This document shows positions 63,274-64,000 of a stretch of 64,000 nucleotides of DNA, piece after piece. The translations under genes were made by a program, and so were the position numbers. The stretch is from Devosia sp. (GTDB taxonomy: Bacteria > Pseudomonadota > Alphaproteobacteria > Rhizobiales > Devosiaceae). The stretch spans positions 62,001 through 126,000 of the forward strand of contig NZ_JAGIAW010000001.1 of NCBI RefSeq assembly GCF_017744655.1. Reading direction: 5' to 3'. Positions within the stretch are counted from its first letter, which is position 1. Each line of letters starts with the position of its first letter. The notes beneath the pieces are model-generated. The model saw only the letters and a list, made by a program, of their open reading frames with translations, did not search any database and was not told the origin of the DNA.

Positions 63274-64000
63274 TTATTCGGCGAAGTAGGGGCCGCGGCC
63301 TTCGAACCACTTGGCGATCAGCTCGTCGACGGTGCCGTCTGCCTTGAGGGCGGTCAGGGTTTCGTCGAGCTTGGCCTTGAGTTCGGTATCTTCCTTGCGC
63401 AGACCACCGCCGACGCCGTTGCCGATCAGGATGTCTTCGCCGACGAAGGCGATGGTGCCACCGGAGGCGGCAACGACGGGTTCGAGATAGGCGCCGTCAG
63501 CGAGGATGGTGTCGAGATTGCCGGCGGCGAGGTCAGCCATGGCCTGGTCGGCGGTGGCGAAGGTCACGACGGTATTGCCCGAAGCGTAGTTCTCTTCGGC
63601 ATAGGCAGCCTGGATGGTGCCGCCCTGGACGCCAACGCGCTTGCCGGAGAGAGCGGCAAAGTCGATCTCGGTGCCGGCCATGGCAACGAACTTGGAGGGA
63701 TCGGGCGGAAAATAGTTCTGGGTGAAGTCGATGGTTTCGAGGCGTTCGTCGGTGATCGACATGCCGGCCATGATCAGGTCGTAGTTGCCGGCGAGCAGGT
63801 TCGGGATGATGGAATCCCAATCGTTGATCAGCCATTCGCAGGTGAGGCCGGCCTTTTCGCAGATGGCATTGCCGAGGTCGATTTCGAAGCCGGCAGGCTT
63901 GCCGCTGTCATCGAGGAAGTTCCACGGCGCATAGGCGCCTTCGGTAGCGATGCGGATGGATTCCTGTGCCATGGCCGAACCGCCGAGGGCGAGTGCGGCG
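63274..64000 (-). CDS. Amino acid ABC transporter substrate-binding protein (N-terminus cut by window)
   Basis: A periplasmic binding protein of SBP family 3. The visible part has about 242 residues; the frame runs off the window end within the signal peptide (AALALGGSAMAQ), so the ATG at 63972 is not the start. The mature protein begins near QESIRIATEGAYAPWNF, with GFEIDLGNAICEKAGLTCEW, DLIMAGMSITDERLETIDFT and KRVGVQGGTIQ, all typical of Lys/Arg/His/ornithine-type binders. It supplies the two permeases downstream. Confidence 0.93.
   Translation of the reverse strand, partial: AALALGGSAMAQESIRIATEGAYAPWNFLDDSGKPAGFEIDLGNAICEKAGLTCEWLINDWDSIIPNLLAGNYDLIMAGMSITDERLETIDFTQNYFPPDPSKFVAMAGTEIDFAALSGKRVGVQGGTIQAAYAEENYASGNTVVTFATADQAMADLAAGNLDTILADGAYLEPVVAASGGTIAFVGEDILIGNGVGGGLRKEDTELKAKLDETLTALKADGTVDELIAKWFEGRGPYFAE

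Overview
The window is one contiguous piece of a GC-rich alphaproteobacterial chromosome. The order mdh-sucC-sucD-sucA-sucB-(small genes)-lpdA, an Omp19-type lipoprotein, the tamA-tamB pair, yejBEF with yejA, and short dispersed palindromes that translate as FPRKREP-like peptides all point to Hyphomicrobiales. A Devosia-like genus is my best guess from gene content. No rRNA, tRNA, CRISPR array, transposase or phage gene is visible, and both ends cut through genes.

Layout. 1-4.8 kb: a coupled operon with a DUF2264 protein, a D-2-hydroxyacid dehydrogenase, an unusual hexapeptide acyltransferase fusion and a ThuA-like protein, probably carbohydrate-related. 4.9-12 kb: a methyltransferase, a YciE/YciF ferritin-like protein, a DUF2934 protein, the EF-P module (efp divergent from epmA-epmB), fabV and an unknown membrane protein. 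12.06-15.4 kb: a three-gene redox module (GST-like protein; Rieske-FNR-ferredoxin reductase; oxygenase with no Rieske cluster) that matches the architecture of the NdmE-NdmD-NdmC N-demethylase system of caffeine-degrading pseudomonads. I regard this as the most interesting item in the window. 15.6-22 kb: an Ldh/AllD-type dehydrogenase, a secreted unknown, an SDR and a macAB efflux pair. 22.2-29 kb: tamA, tamB and a TehB-like methyltransferase, translationally coupled. 29.4-36.6 kb: a secreted metallophosphoesterase and a yejBEF-yejA peptide ABC importer. 36.7-39 kb: a DUF2007-type protein, the Omp19-like lipoprotein and zapE.

39.1-50.8 kb holds the TCA block: mdh, sucCD, the 2-oxoglutarate dehydrogenase subunits sucA and sucB, four small unrelated genes, then lpdA (E3). 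51.1-56.7 kb is an uronate operon: TRAP importer dctPQM, a GntR/FCD regulator, kduI, kduD and a KdgF-like cupin. Together these would import unsaturated uronates and convert them to 2-keto-3-deoxygluconate. uxuA lies 2 kb further on, and a shared CATACAA element suggests co-regulation. 60.2-64 kb: an M14-type desuccinylase/aspartoacylase homologue, a thiamine-binding MTH1187-type protein and a polar amino acid ABC importer that is cut at the window end.

Three families of dispersed palindromic repeats are present. One family (2285-2410, 4022-4143, 16672-16856, 19779-19896) has entered coding frames twice, giving repeat-encoded N-terminal segments in the acyltransferase and in MacB.
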